The notes beneath the pieces were generated by a model. The model saw only the letters and a program-made list of their open reading frames with translations. It ran no database searches and was not told the DNA's origin. Shown here piece after piece: positions 33,346 through 43,175 of a DNA stretch of 60,891 bases (position 1 is its first letter; the number at the start of each line of letters is the position of its first letter). The position numbers and the translations under genes are program-made. This DNA is from CAYOXX01 sp964408025. Lineage in GTDB: Bacteria > Acidobacteriota > DATKUA01. The stretch covers positions 1-60,891 of the forward strand of contig CAYOXX010000006.1 of NCBI GenBank assembly GCA_964408025.1. The letters are read 5' to 3'.

Positions 33346-34863
33346 CTAAGGTCTGATTCTTGAGAAATAATAGACGTGTCCGAACGGATAAATACAGTCA
33401 TAAAGATGATTCAGCACCGCAACTTTGCCGTTGAGCCATCTGACCCAGGTATGTAGAGAGTACGCTTCCAGCTCGTCACTGGCGGTTCCCCGGGCTACCG
33501 TATCGACCTCGCCGCTCTGCAGGTTGAGAGAATAGATGCTGAATTCATGCTCGAAATCGTGATCGTACAGTATGGGAGGTGCGAAAACCTCTCCCCCAAG
33601 CCATAAGGAACGCAGTTGAGCCAAGTAGTAGCTGCCGTCCCCGGACGTAATTATGTTGGAAACCATTTCCTCGTGCCGACGAGTTTCTTTATTCGGATCG
33701 TACTGTATAGTGTGACTCCATCCGGGAATCTGAACCGTGATGGTAGGCGATGCAACCGCTGCATCGCCTACCATTTTCCCCTTCTGGCTCACTTGCACCA
33801 GGTAATATTCAGTCGTGTAAAGGTCAAGTGTTTGCTGTGCTTCGGGTATGTAGTTCCTGTGGCCGAAGAAAAGGGTCGTGGTCTTCTTGGCCCTTGCGCG
33901 TCGCATCCCGGGGGTGCTCGAAGCGCTGGAGGAGGAGGGAATAAACATCGCGGACCTGTAGGACCAATAGTTATCCTGGTTGTCTCTGGAGAGCCGGCGA
34001 AGGCGTAATTTAGTCGTCGCTTTGCCGGCCGTGGTTCTGAGGACGTAGAGATCGTTTCCCACAGCATTAGTTCCGGTTGCAGTGGTAACGAACCTGGCGT
34101 TCACGGCCGGCGTCAACCAGTAGCGCCCAATACAGCACGGGCTCATCAGTATGAACCACTGGTCCTGCCCACCTCCGGGAATCGCAACCTCAGGCATATC
34201 CCCCAGTAGCTGACCCTGGAAATCCAGCTCCCCAATAAACGCTCTGCTCGACAGTCGCTGGCTAGAACCTTCGCTTCGCAACAATAAAAGTGAGATAGCG
34301 ACACAAATAGAGTCCGGCCCCTGCGATGCCTCGAGGTAAGCACGATTGACAGAGCTGTTTGCCGGGACGTCAAACCTTCCTAATTCGGTAAAGTTGCCCA
34401 GCAGATTCCCTTTATTATTGAATCTTGCCACCGATAGAATCATTTCTTCCGCCGGATAAGAAGAGGCACGGAGTGTAAATAAAAGACCCCACATATTATT
34501 TGCAGCCGGCCCTATAGATCCTCCGTCACCGCCCAGCCACAGGGCGCGAGCGTCCCAAATCTCGCCCTCCATGAAGGTACCAAGGATCGAAAAGCCGGAA
34601 ATTTTCCCTTTGTGGGAGAGAATATATTTGAACAGCAGCTGCTCATCCTCGACTTCATCAATGCCGAAGATGACGCCCGATTTCTTCTTCGTAACCTGCC
34701 AGGACAACAGATACGGGCAATTCGTGGAGCCTGCCATGTTGATCCGGCTAATCGGAAAGTCCGCGTAGGACCGCTTCTCCTGCGCTGCGGCGGTCGAGAA
34801 GCCAAGCAAGGTGATCGCTAGTAGGGTCACCACCGTTACGCGCAGTAGTCGTCCGCTTAACAT
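33346..34863 (-). CDS. secreted protein of unknown family (intact paralogue)
   Basis: This 505-residue protein has a signal peptide (MLSGRLLRVTVVTLLAITLL, cleaved near AAAQE) and a mature part made of repeating strand-like stretches such as ISRINMAGS, EMILSVARFNNKGNLLGNF, SGEVDTVARGT and VRWLNGKVAVLNHLYD. That rhythm suggests a beta-propeller-like fold, but I recognise no family. A basic stretch (GMRRARAKKTTTLFFGHR) lies near residue 325. It follows the broken paralogue as a tandem pair. No catalytic motif was seen. Confidence 0.7.
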   Translation of the reverse strand: MLSGRLLRVTVVTLLAITLLGFSTAAAQEKRSYADFPISRINMAGSTNCPYLLSWQVTKKKSGVIFGIDEVEDEQLLFKYILSHKGKISGFSILGTFMEGEIWDARALWLGGDGGSIGPAANNMWGLLFTLRASSYPAEEMILSVARFNNKGNLLGNFTELGRFDVPANSSVNRAYLEASQGPDSICVAISLLLLRSEGSSQRLSSRAFIGELDFQGQLLGDMPEVAIPGGGQDQWFILMSPCCIGRYWLTPAVNARFVTTATGTNAVGNDLYVLRTTAGKATTKLRLRRLSRDNQDNYWSYRSAMFIPSSSSASSTPGMRRARAKKTTTLFFGHRNYIPEAQQTLDLYTTEYYLVQVSQKGKMVGDAAVASPTITVQIPGWSHTIQYDPNKETRRHEEMVSNIITSGDGSYYLAQLRSLWLGGEVFAPPILYDHDFEHEFSIYSLNLQSGEVDTVARGTASDELEAYSLHTWVRWLNGKVAVLNHLYDCIYPFGHVYYFSRIRP

Positions 34864-35042
34864 CGCATCCCCCTATTTCTGATGTTCACTAAAAGTTAGC
34901 TGGAAAGTGACAAACACAATACTAATCTATGTCTATTCACACAGCAAGCGGCTGGGCGGACCAGATTCATCCACTTCGAGAAGCTTATCCGTTAGATTTG
35001 GCTAATGCCGTTGTAGGACCACAAACCGCAGGCAGCAGGAGA

Positions 35043-36185
35043 TCAGCCGACGCCGTTCTTGTCCTGCGGTTCGAAGAGGTAGACGCGGTTCCTGCCCTCC
35101 TGTTTGGCGCGGTAGAGGGCCTCGTCGGCCTGGGCGATGAGCTTCTCGATAGAGGCAGTTTTCCGCGGCGCCTGCGCGGTGCCGCTGACGCCGAAGCTGG
35201 CGGTGAAGCGCAGGCTGCCGCCCCCCGGCAGCGGCAGTTCGGTCGCGGCGACGGCCAGGCGCAGGCGTTCGGCCACCTCGACAGCCTCGGAGATCGAGGT
35301 GTCGGGCAGCAGCAGCAGGAACTCCTCACCGCCCCAGCGCCCGACCCAGTCGTAGGGGCGCACGTGCTCGCCGATCAGCTCGGCCGTCCGCCGGAGAACG
35401 TCGTCGCCGACCTGGTGGCCGTGGTTGTCGTTGATCGACTTGAAGCGGTCGAAGTCCATAAGCGCCAGGCAAAGCTCGCCACCCCGCTCGGCGCGGCAGA
35501 GCTCGGCCTCGGCGTGCTTGTCGATCGCCCGCCGGTTCAGAAGGCCGGTGAGGATGTCGTAGTTGGCCGCCTTCTCCTGCTGCGAGTAGGCGTCCCGCAG
35601 GCGGCGCTCCAGATCCTTGCGCTCGCTGACGTCGTAAAAGATCTCTAGCAGGCGGTGGCGGCCGTGCAGCTTTACCTGGATCGCGGTCTTGAATATCGGC
35701 ACCTCCGCGCCGCCGGCCCTGACCAGCAGGCGCTCAGAGCTGTCGACCTTCTGCCCGAGGTCGGTGATCGGGCAGTAGCCCTTCTCGGCGGGGCAGATGA
35801 ACTGGTGGCAGACCTTGCCGATTACCCTCCACTTCCTGGCCTTGAACGCCTTGAGTGCCGCGCGGTTGGCATCGACGATATGATGGTTCGCCGGGTCGAT
35901 GACGACGATGCCGGCCGGGATGCAGTTGAGGATGCTCTGCGTCAGCTCCCACGCTGCGGCCGAGCGCTCGATCTCGCCGGCGGAGATCGAGGTTACCCTC
36001 AGGGCGATCAGGGCGCCCACCGCCAAGGCCAGTAGGCCCGCTTCCAGAAAGGCCTCCAGCGAAGCCTGCCAGGCTCCCGCACCCGGCGCCCACCAAAGCA
36101 TGTAGCCGGCAGCGAGCACGAAGACGCCCTGCAGTGCCAGCGCCCAGACGAACTGCTTGGTCCTGAACCTCAGCACCCGGCGCAC
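35043..36185 (-). CDS. membrane-bound PAS-GGDEF diguanylate cyclase
   Basis: The 380-residue product has two membrane helices (about residues 12-32 and 45-65), a PAS domain (about 75-190) and a GGDEF domain (about 205-372). The active site reads GGEEF (285-289), and RPYD (276-279), five residues earlier, is the RxxD inhibitory site that binds cyclic di-GMP, so it should be an active, feedback-controlled cyclase. The PAS domain has three cysteines, C126, C131 and C138 (VCHQFICPAEKGYCPITD), which may sense redox state or bind a cofactor. The start is GTG, with GAGGAG upstream. It is the only signalling protein in the window. Confidence 0.93.
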   Translation of the reverse strand: MRRVLRFRTKQFVWALALQGVFVLAAGYMLWWAPGAGAWQASLEAFLEAGLLALAVGALIALRVTSISAGEIERSAAAWELTQSILNCIPAGIVVIDPANHHIVDANRAALKAFKARKWRVIGKVCHQFICPAEKGYCPITDLGQKVDSSERLLVRAGGAEVPIFKTAIQVKLHGRHRLLEIFYDVSERKDLERRLRDAYSQQEKAANYDILTGLLNRRAIDKHAEAELCRAERGGELCLALMDFDRFKSINDNHGHQVGDDVLRRTAELIGEHVRPYDWVGRWGGEEFLLLLPDTSISEAVEVAERLRLAVAATELPLPGGGSLRFTASFGVSGTAQAPRKTASIEKLIAQADEALYRAKQEGRNRVYLFEPQDKNGVG

Positions 36186-36265
36186 CGCTCCTCTTCACAT
36201 GTTCTCGGCATTATACGTTCAGGACGCGCCTGGCGCATATCGCAATCCGAGGTGGCAGGAGCCGA

Positions 36266-37606
36266 TCACCGGCGCCCGGGGATCAGTATCAACTCCGTCT
36301 GGCGGCCGTCGATATACCATAACTCATCGCCTGTGAAAAAGGCGTCCTCCTCGAGCATGATCCGGATCTCCTGCTCCCCCCATTCGGGAATCGAGAGTGT
36401 TGCGTTGAGCTCGATTGCGTACGCGGTGTTCGGAAAGAGCGGGTAATCGCCCTTGCCGGGGACGCCGTCCTGCCGGTCCCAGAGGCCGATGGTGGGTCCG
36501 GCCGCGTGGCCGTGGAGGCCGAGCGGGTGTGTATATATGGAGGCCTCGATCCCCTCGGCCGCCGCCTGCTCGAGTGCCGTCGCCAGAACCTCGTTTCCTG
36601 TGCGGCCGACTTCGAAGTGCGAGGTGAGAATGTCCTGCAGCCGGTTGCCGACCGCCAGCGCGCGCCCCAGCCCCTCTGGGGCCTCCTCTTCGCCCGGCAT
36701 GAGGACGTAGGCGTGCTGCTGTGTGTCGGTGTTGAGGCCGAGGTAGCTGATGCCCAGGTCGACGTGCAGGAGGTCGCCTGGCAAAATTACCTCCGGTGCC
36801 GGTCGGGAGGAGAAGTCGCCGCTGCGCTCCGGCGCGTCGGGCCTCTGGATGGAGACGGAGGTGTGGAACCAGGTCGTCAGCTTCAGCTCCCTGATCCTCT
36901 CGCGGTACCACCACTGCAGGTCCTCCGTGGTCGTCACGCCGGGCTGGACGGCCCTCCCGGAGAGCCCCTCGGCAATGATGCGGTGCGCGATTCTGCATAC
37001 GGCCGGGTAGACCAACATCTCCTCGGGGATTCTGGTCTCCAGCCAGCCGACAGCCAGCCGCTCGCCCGGGACGACGCGCTCGCGCAGCTCCTCCGGCAGG
37101 CACGTCATCAAGCTTTGATGCTCGGTGTGGGTGAGGCCGTCCGCCAGGCCGAAGGTGGCGGAGAGGTTGAGAGCGATCGCCTCGGGGTCGCGCTCCGCGA
37201 TCAGCTCCGCCAGCCTAGCCCACTGGTCCGGCTGCTCCTCGGGGTCCCAGGCGCCCTCGAAGAACCGTCCGACGGCGTAGCGCGAGACGGCCAGGCGCTC
37301 GACGCCCGCCTCCTCGCCGCGGTCGAAGAACAGCAGCACCGTGCGGCGGCGCGCCGCCAGCCAGGTGGCCGGGAGCATCGTTTCCACCACCGGGTCCTCG
37401 TTGTACTCGCGGGCGATCAGCACCCACATGTCGACGCCCTCGCGCCGCATCAGCTCGGGCACAAGGGTATCGAGTCGGACTCCCAGCCAGTGGTCCATCA
37501 CGGCCGCCCGCTCGCGCATCGAGAGGATTGCCGGCATCTCATCCTGGGCAAGGCACTGCGGCGGGATCGATACGAGAATCAACAGCGCTGTAAATACGGC
37601 TCTCAT
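36266..37606 (-). CDS. exported M24 family peptidase (Xaa-Pro type)
   Basis: From the ATG at 37606 (GGAGGG six bases ahead) the protein has 446 residues and a signal peptide ending QCLAQ; the frame extends 23 codons upstream without sense. The C-terminal half is a pita-bread M24 domain with metal ligands D283 and D294 (HVDLGISYLGLNTDTQQ), the histidine in HPLGLHGHAAG, the glutamate in IELNATL and a last one in EEDAFF. The N-terminal half (ILSMRERAAVMDHWL...) is a typical creatinase-like domain. It would cleave Xaa-Pro bonds or related peptides in the periplasm, fitting with the exported M1 peptidases nearby. Confidence 0.88.
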   Translation of the reverse strand: MRAVFTALLILVSIPPQCLAQDEMPAILSMRERAAVMDHWLGVRLDTLVPELMRREGVDMWVLIAREYNEDPVVETMLPATWLAARRRTVLLFFDRGEEAGVERLAVSRYAVGRFFEGAWDPEEQPDQWARLAELIAERDPEAIALNLSATFGLADGLTHTEHQSLMTCLPEELRERVVPGERLAVGWLETRIPEEMLVYPAVCRIAHRIIAEGLSGRAVQPGVTTTEDLQWWYRERIRELKLTTWFHTSVSIQRPDAPERSGDFSSRPAPEVILPGDLLHVDLGISYLGLNTDTQQHAYVLMPGEEEAPEGLGRALAVGNRLQDILTSHFEVGRTGNEVLATALEQAAAEGIEASIYTHPLGLHGHAAGPTIGLWDRQDGVPGKGDYPLFPNTAYAIELNATLSIPEWGEQEIRIMLEEDAFFTGDELWYIDGRQTELILIPGRR

Positions 37607-37667
37607 GATTACCCTCCACCATTCCAGTGAGCATGAAAAAAACCGCGGCGGCCGAAATGCTGTGTAT

Positions 37668-38111
37668 CTATTCATAGTTACCGAAGAATTTGATTCTTAT
37701 CCGGCTCGCGTCCGCTGGTATCGTGCGCAGCACCGCGCGCCACGAGCCCGAGGCGCTGTCGCCGAATATAAAGCCTTCCAGATCCTCCGAGTGGACGAGG
37801 TCGCCGTCGGCGTCGTAACAACGCACCCTGACACAGAACACCAGGAGCGCGAACGTTATCTCGCCCGGGGCGACGGTGCGGGAGACCTCCAAAACGATCT
37901 TCCTGGAACCGCCGTTCCCGACCCTGGTAACTACCCGGCTCCTGGCGGTGCCGCGGCCGAAGGCTCCGTCCTTGATTACCGCCGTCACCGTCTCCGGCGT
38001 ACAGCCCAGGACCAGCGTGTATGACTCCAGCTCCGGCTCGACCTGCGGAAGCGCACCGGGGGCGGCCAGGCACGCGAAGGCGACAACCAATAGCGCGGGC
38101 AAACATCTCAT
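37668..38111 (-). CDS. small secreted protein of unknown function
   Basis: The ATG at 38111, with AGGAGG ahead of it, gives 147 residues with a signal peptide (MRCLPALLVVAFACLAAP...). The upstream frame to 38258 adds 49 residues that would hide the signal, so it is rejected. The mature part is beta-rich (YTLVLGCTPETVTAVIKDG, KIVLEVSRTVAPGEITFALLVF, IRIKFFGNYE) and about the size of one domain. I recognise no family. The M24 peptidase gene starts 61 bases downstream, so the two may be one transcript. Confidence 0.65.
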   Translation of the reverse strand: MRCLPALLVVAFACLAAPGALPQVEPELESYTLVLGCTPETVTAVIKDGAFGRGTARSRVVTRVGNGGSRKIVLEVSRTVAPGEITFALLVFCVRVRCYDADGDLVHSEDLEGFIFGDSASGSWRAVLRTIPADASRIRIKFFGNYE

Positions 38112-38306
38112 CAGCCTGCGTCCTCCTTTCGAGAGGAAGGTAGGGGCATCCATAATATGTATATTGTCAAGGAAGAGATGGGATTTTCTCCGCCGGAGTT
38201 CTCCACCTACGTTTCGGCAGCAGCCGGCTCCTCCCTCCCGGGAAAAAGCAGGAAACAATACGGCTCACCGGAGCGTCTGATTGGATATGACGGAGGTACG
38301 GTAATT

Positions 38307-39740
38307 ATGAAAGAGATCTTCCTGCACGAGATCCGCGGCGCCATTTTCGGCGGCAAGGCGCTGGTGGCTTTCGTCCTCATGCTGGCGGCCTTTCTGATCA
38401 GCCTCGGCATGATGAGCCGGGAGTATGATCGGCGGCTCGAGAACTACAGCATGAGCATATCGCTGCCCGCTGAGCAGCTCTTCTGGAACAAGATCTTTTT
38501 CTGGGAATTCGACGACGGCGACTTCACCAGCAGCGACAACTCGACGGAGCCGCTTGCCAAGGTGAAGGAGCCCGACCCGATGATCTTCTTCGCCCGGGGC
38601 TTCGACACCGAGATGCGCCAGGGGGTCGCTTTCCTGGCGAACTTCCCGATTATCGAGCTTAGCAAGGAGCCGGAGCAGGAGAAGAACCTGCTGCACTTGA
38701 TGTTTCCCGCCCCCGATCTGCTCTTCATGGTCAAGGTGCTGGTAAGCCTGCTGGCGATGGTTTTCGCTTACAACATCTTCTGCGGCGAGCGCGAGCAGGG
38801 AACCCTGAAGCTGATGCTGTCGGCCGGGGCTTCGAGGGGCGCCGTATTCGGCGGCAAATTCCTCGGCGGCCTGGTATCGGTCTGGACCGCCTTCACGGCC
38901 GCCTTTCTTGTTTACCTGCTGGCCCTTAGCTTCCTCACGCCCGTTAGCCTGGGCGGCGACGCGGCGGCCAGGGTAGCGCTTATCTACGCCGTGAGCCTGC
39001 TCCACATCGCGGTGTTCTTCGGCCTCGGCGCCGTGATCTCGGCATTCACGCGCAACTCGGCCCCCTCCATGGTGCTGACGCTGTTTGTCTGGATCGTGGT
39101 CGTCTTCGTACTGCCCGGCCTTGCGGCGCTGACGGCGCAGCAGTTCGCGCCGGTGGACAGCGAAGACAAGGTGGCACGCTTGAAGTTCGAGAAGGCTACC
39201 GACATGGAACGCGAGTACGCCGAGGCCAACCCGGGCGTGACGCGTAGCTACTCCGGCAGCTACGGGGCGCGCCACGACGAGATCCGCCACCTGATCGCCG
39301 CCGAGCTGCAGAAGATAGACGACGAAAACGAGCGCAGTAAGGCCCTGCAAACGGCGCTCACTTCCAACCTGGCCCGGGTGTCGCCGGTCGGCTCCCTCTC
39401 GCACCTGTTCACGTCGCTGAGCCGCACCGGCATCGACGACGTCAGGCTCTTCCGGGAAGACCTGCTGGAGATCCGGACCGAGATGGACAGGATATTCACC
39501 GAATTCGTTCAGGATCCCAATTTCCTCCAGTTGTACATGGAGGGCCGCTTTGATATCCCGGAGGAGATCCTGGAGGTAGCCAGGCCGTTCATCGACGTCA
39601 ACCGCACCGCCAAGTTCAGCGTTCCGTCGCTATCTGAGACACTGGCATCCACCTGGATCGACTTCGGCCTGCTGGGCTTCTTCGCCGTGGCGGCGGCCGC
39701 GCTGACCTTCACACGCTTCATCTTCTACGACCCACGATAG
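38307..39740 (+). CDS. ABC-2 type permease, DUF3526-like (first of a pair)
   Basis: From the ATG at 38307 (GGAGGTAC upstream) the product has 477 residues. A first membrane helix (GKALVAFVLMLAAFLISLGMM) is followed by a large exported loop of about 120 residues, then five helices, a second soluble stretch and a last helix. FAYNIFCGEREQGTLKLMLSAGASRGAVFGGKF is the typical ABC-2 permease segment in which the permease meets its ATPase. The second permease starts nine bases after the stop. No ATPase gene lies beside them, which is unusual, since these systems normally keep ATPase and permeases together. Confidence 0.85.
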   Translation: MKEIFLHEIRGAIFGGKALVAFVLMLAAFLISLGMMSREYDRRLENYSMSISLPAEQLFWNKIFFWEFDDGDFTSSDNSTEPLAKVKEPDPMIFFARGFDTEMRQGVAFLANFPIIELSKEPEQEKNLLHLMFPAPDLLFMVKVLVSLLAMVFAYNIFCGEREQGTLKLMLSAGASRGAVFGGKFLGGLVSVWTAFTAAFLVYLLALSFLTPVSLGGDAAARVALIYAVSLLHIAVFFGLGAVISAFTRNSAPSMVLTLFVWIVVVFVLPGLAALTAQQFAPVDSEDKVARLKFEKATDMEREYAEANPGVTRSYSGSYGARHDEIRHLIAAELQKIDDENERSKALQTALTSNLARVSPVGSLSHLFTSLSRTGIDDVRLFREDLLEIRTEMDRIFTEFVQDPNFLQLYMEGRFDIPEEILEVARPFIDVNRTAKFSVPSLSETLASTWIDFGLLGFFAVAAAALTFTRFIFYDPR

Positions 39741-39749
39741 GAGTGCGCG

Positions 39750-41096
39750 ATGACGGCCACGATCGCCTTCAAGGAGTTACTCGCCTCGGTGCGGACGCTG
39801 CGCTTCGTCATTATTGTGCTGGTCTGCTGCCTGCTGGTCCCGGTCAGCGTGGCGGTGCTGTCGAACGACTACCTGGCCGAGAAGGGCGACTACGAGGGGC
39901 GCAAGGCCCTGGAGGACGGGCGCGAGGGGGGCAGAATCCAGGAGGTCGGCGTCTTCCGCCCGGTGCCGCAACTGATGGCGCTGTTCCGCGGCGTGAGCGT
40001 GCACTCGATAAACGGCATCGAGCTGAACGACGATCCGTGGAACGTACCCCTCAGCTCCACGGTGCAGAGCCCCACCGAGGCCGTCTTCCCCACGGTTGAT
40101 CTCACCTTCATCATCGGCTTCGTCCTCAGCGCCCTGGCGATCATACTCTCCTTCGACAGCCTCAGCGGCGAGAAAGCGATGGCCACGCTGAGGCTCCTGA
40201 TGTCCAACAGCGTGCCGCGCAGCTCCCTGGTGATCGGCAAGTGGCTGGGGCTAACGGCGGCGCTTCTGATCCCCTTCCTACTGGGAATGGTAATCAGCCT
40301 GATGATCTTCATTTTGATCACCGGAATCGGCTTCGGGGCCGATATCTGGCTCGCGCTGGCAGCGAACACGGGAGCCGCAGTCCTCTTCATCTCGCTCTAC
40401 ATTCTTCTGGGAATCGCGATCTCGGCGCTGACCAAGACACCATCCCAATCGATCTTCATCGGGCTGGGGATCTGGGGCTTGCTGACCATCCTGCTTCCCC
40501 AGATAGCCGTGGCCACCGCCGACAGCCTGGTGCCCGTGCCGACGATCAAAGAAGTCGAGCAGAATATCAGGATCGCCACAAACGAGTACTATCAAGAAAC
40601 AAGGGAAACAAATCTGGAGCTGGTCGAGCGTGCCAGGCAGGAAGGATGGGAATGGGTTCGATTGCGCCAGGCGCGCCGCGACCACGAGTACCCCCGCGAG
40701 ACGCGGCACCGGCACCGGGTGATCTCGATGGAGAGGGACTACTGGCAGAGGGTGTTGCGGCAGGAAGAGCTGGGGCGGGCGATAGCGCTCGTCTCACCCT
40801 ACGGCAGCCTCAACCAGGCCCTCATCTCCATGGCCGACACCGGGCCGGAGAGCCAGCGGCACTTCATCGAGCAGGCCTACGACTACGGCCTCTGGTACTT
40901 CGACGAGCTGGTCGACGACCCCAACGACTCGCCGACCGACGAAAAGGCAGCCGCCATGGCGCCGTTCGAATACAAGCCGCTTGCCTTCGTCAGCCGCCTG
41001 GAGGCCGCGATACTGCCGCTGCTCTCGCTGGCGCTGACGAACCTGATACTGCTCGCCGTAGGCGTGGTCGCCTTCAACCGCTACGACGTCCGCTAA
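39750..41096 (+). CDS. ABC-2 type permease, DUF3526-like (second of a pair)
   Basis: The 448-residue product has the same layout as its upstream neighbour: one N-terminal helix (FVIIVLVCCLLVPVSVAVL), a loop, a block of five helices starting near residue 110 with SFDSLSGEKAMATLRLLMSN as the ATPase-facing segment, a charged region with RQARRDHEYPRETRHRHRV, and a last helix ending AVGVVAFNRYDVR. The two probably form a heterodimer. The last 55 codons were duplicated together with the neighbouring M1 peptidase gene and survive as a remnant at 43375-43539. Confidence 0.85.
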   Translation: MTATIAFKELLASVRTLRFVIIVLVCCLLVPVSVAVLSNDYLAEKGDYEGRKALEDGREGGRIQEVGVFRPVPQLMALFRGVSVHSINGIELNDDPWNVPLSSTVQSPTEAVFPTVDLTFIIGFVLSALAIILSFDSLSGEKAMATLRLLMSNSVPRSSLVIGKWLGLTAALLIPFLLGMVISLMIFILITGIGFGADIWLALAANTGAAVLFISLYILLGIAISALTKTPSQSIFIGLGIWGLLTILLPQIAVATADSLVPVPTIKEVEQNIRIATNEYYQETRETNLELVERARQEGWEWVRLRQARRDHEYPRETRHRHRVISMERDYWQRVLRQEELGRAIALVSPYGSLNQALISMADTGPESQRHFIEQAYDYGLWYFDELVDDPNDSPTDEKAAAMAPFEYKPLAFVSRLEAAILPLLSLALTNLILLAVGVVAFNRYDVR

Positions 41097-41177
41097 ATAA
41101 AAGGGACAGACACCAGATTAGTCGCGATAAGTGCTTTAACTATAGCAGGATGCGCAGAGAAGAAATGGTGACTGTCA

Positions 41178-43175
41178 CTATTTTCTTACCACGCGCAGGG
41201 CCTTCTTCTTTTTCGCCTTGTCACCGTCTGGATTGACAACCGTCACGCTCACGCGCCTGGGCCTCATACCTTCAGGCACCGCTATCTCAAGCTTAATGCG
41301 ATTACCGTTATCGTTGACAGTAAGCGATTCGATCTCAATTTCGCGGGACGACAGCTCCACGCGCGTGACCGGAGTGAAATTCTTCCCCATCAGCCTCACG
41401 ACGTTAGTGGTTCCCGGCACCAGACGAATTCCTCTAACCTTTCTGATGTACGGCGCAGCGTAATCCCCTTCCTGGACTGTCATCAGGAGCCAGTCTGTAG
41501 GAATTATTTCAGCCGTACCACCGCGCGCCGGGGCGCCGACCTCGAACTGGAACCAGCTGCCCGAGACCCACCTGCGCTGCGTCGGCAGCGGACCGGATCC
41601 GTCGGCATCGATAGGCAGTGTCATGGCGAAGATGGTGGGGTCGTCCTGGGCCTGGTGCACGGTGACTATGGCGCTGAGCCCGCCCTGAGATTTCGTGTAG
41701 TAAGAGCTGATCTCGTACTCCGGGTAGCCGGTACCGTAGATCCAGCCCTGGAAGAAGTCGTCCAGCTCCCTGCCGGACACGCTCTCCACGGCATCAATTA
41801 AGTCCGCAGTGGTCACCGTGCCGTAGCGGTTATCCCGGTAATAACGCCTGAGACCGGCGAAGAAGTCGTCGTCGCCCAGCTCCCAGCGCAGCATGTGCAG
41901 AACGAGGGCCGCCTTCTGGTAAGTCGTGCGGGTGAACAACCTGGTGTAGTCGTCGCGGTAGATCGAATAACGGTCCTCCTGATCCTCCTGCAGATAGCGC
42001 TCGCGGAAATAGCTAACCACCTGGTCGCGCAGCGCAGCGCCTCCGCCCAGCTCGGCCCAGAGGGCCTCGCTGTAGGTGGCGAATCCTTCGTTAAGCCAGA
42101 TATCGCGAAAATCAGCAAGGGTAACGGCATTGCCCCACCAATGGTGAGCCAGTTCGTGAGCGTATACGCTTTCGCGCTGGCGATCGCCCGTCACCCAGTT
42201 CTCGGTGAAGGTGGTTATGGTCTGGTTCTCCATCGCCCCCAAGCCCCTCATTTCAGATGGGACAATGGCGACACCGTACTTCTCGAAAGGATATTCTCCG
42301 AAGAGATCGGAGAAGTAGCGCATCATCACCGGCGTGCGGCCCATGTCGTAGCGGGCGGCATCTGCGGAACTCGGCAGCAGGAAGTTCTGGATCGGGATGC
42401 CGTTAACCACGGACTCATCCACGATGTAGCGGGCAATGGCGACGGCAATAAGATACGTGGCGATGGGGTAAGAGTGGCGCCAGTGGAACACCCGCCCGGA
42501 ACCATCACTTCTTTCCGAGATCAGCAGGCCGTTCGAGGCGGCCACGAAACCGTCGGGGACGCGGATGATAGTCTCGCAACCGTCCTCGGCCTTATCCGAG
42601 GGTTCGTCGAAGCTCGGGAACCAGCATCTGGAGTAGAACGGCTCGCAGTGGGTAACGGCCCACTCGCTTTCGATCGTGAAAGGCGAGAAAACGTAAGATT
42701 CATGCTGGAATTGAACCGGGAATCCCTCGTATTCGACTTCGACGGAAAACGATGCGCCCGAACGTCTGGCCGCCGGAAGGTCTACTGTGAGAACGTAGCT
42801 GTCGTGGTCCCAGGTCGCAGCCTGACCGTCGACGGTTACGTCACCGATATCCCAGTCGCCGACGAAGTTGAATTGCACCCGCGCGAGGTCGTCTTCTTCG
42901 CTCAGGCAATCGATCGTCGCCCTACCGGTCAGCCAGCCGGTACTCAAATCCGGCTCCACATCAAGGATGTACTTCCGGACATCGAAAGGGTGTGGCAGGA
43001 TCTCGTGATCTTCCTGTCTCAAATGAACCGCATATTGGGGGCTGCATTCGATTAGTTCGCTGCGGTCATCTGATGGATCGTGGTCGCCGAATGCGGCAAG
43101 ACATATGGAATCTGCAGTCGCTCCGAAAGTGAAGATTATCAACGAGGAACAAAGGAGAGCGAGTTTCCGTCCCAT
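41178..43175 (-). CDS. exported M1 family aminopeptidase (copy 1, GAMEN form)
   Basis: The 665-residue protein starts with a signal peptide and has the gluzincin site H340-E341-L-A-H344 with E363 in WLNEGFATY as third zinc ligand, plus the exopeptidase motif G313-A-M-E-N317 that binds the free N-terminus of the substrate. An N-terminal beta-saddle domain (about 50-245) precedes the catalytic domain, and the last 90 residues (IRKVRGIRLVPG...VVNPDGDKAKKKK) look like an IPT/TIG immunoglobulin-like domain. It lies tail to tail with the ABC permease pair. The lysine-rich C-terminus (KKKKALRVVRK) could bind acidic surface polymers. Confidence 0.93.
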   Translation of the reverse strand: MGRKLALLCSSLIIFTFGATADSICLAAFGDHDPSDDRSELIECSPQYAVHLRQEDHEILPHPFDVRKYILDVEPDLSTGWLTGRATIDCLSEEDDLARVQFNFVGDWDIGDVTVDGQAATWDHDSYVLTVDLPAARRSGASFSVEVEYEGFPVQFQHESYVFSPFTIESEWAVTHCEPFYSRCWFPSFDEPSDKAEDGCETIIRVPDGFVAASNGLLISERSDGSGRVFHWRHSYPIATYLIAVAIARYIVDESVVNGIPIQNFLLPSSADAARYDMGRTPVMMRYFSDLFGEYPFEKYGVAIVPSEMRGLGAMENQTITTFTENWVTGDRQRESVYAHELAHHWWGNAVTLADFRDIWLNEGFATYSEALWAELGGGAALRDQVVSYFRERYLQEDQEDRYSIYRDDYTRLFTRTTYQKAALVLHMLRWELGDDDFFAGLRRYYRDNRYGTVTTADLIDAVESVSGRELDDFFQGWIYGTGYPEYEISSYYTKSQGGLSAIVTVHQAQDDPTIFAMTLPIDADGSGPLPTQRRWVSGSWFQFEVGAPARGGTAEIIPTDWLLMTVQEGDYAAPYIRKVRGIRLVPGTTNVVRLMGKNFTPVTRVELSSREIEIESLTVNDNGNRIKLEIAVPEGMRPRRVSVTVVNPDGDKAKKKKALRVVRK

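Noticed and set aside
34929..35648. 239-codon plus-strand frame opposite the diguanylate cyclase
   Set aside because: The minus-strand gene has GGEEF, the I-site, a PAS domain and membrane helices; the plus frame is antisense shadow.
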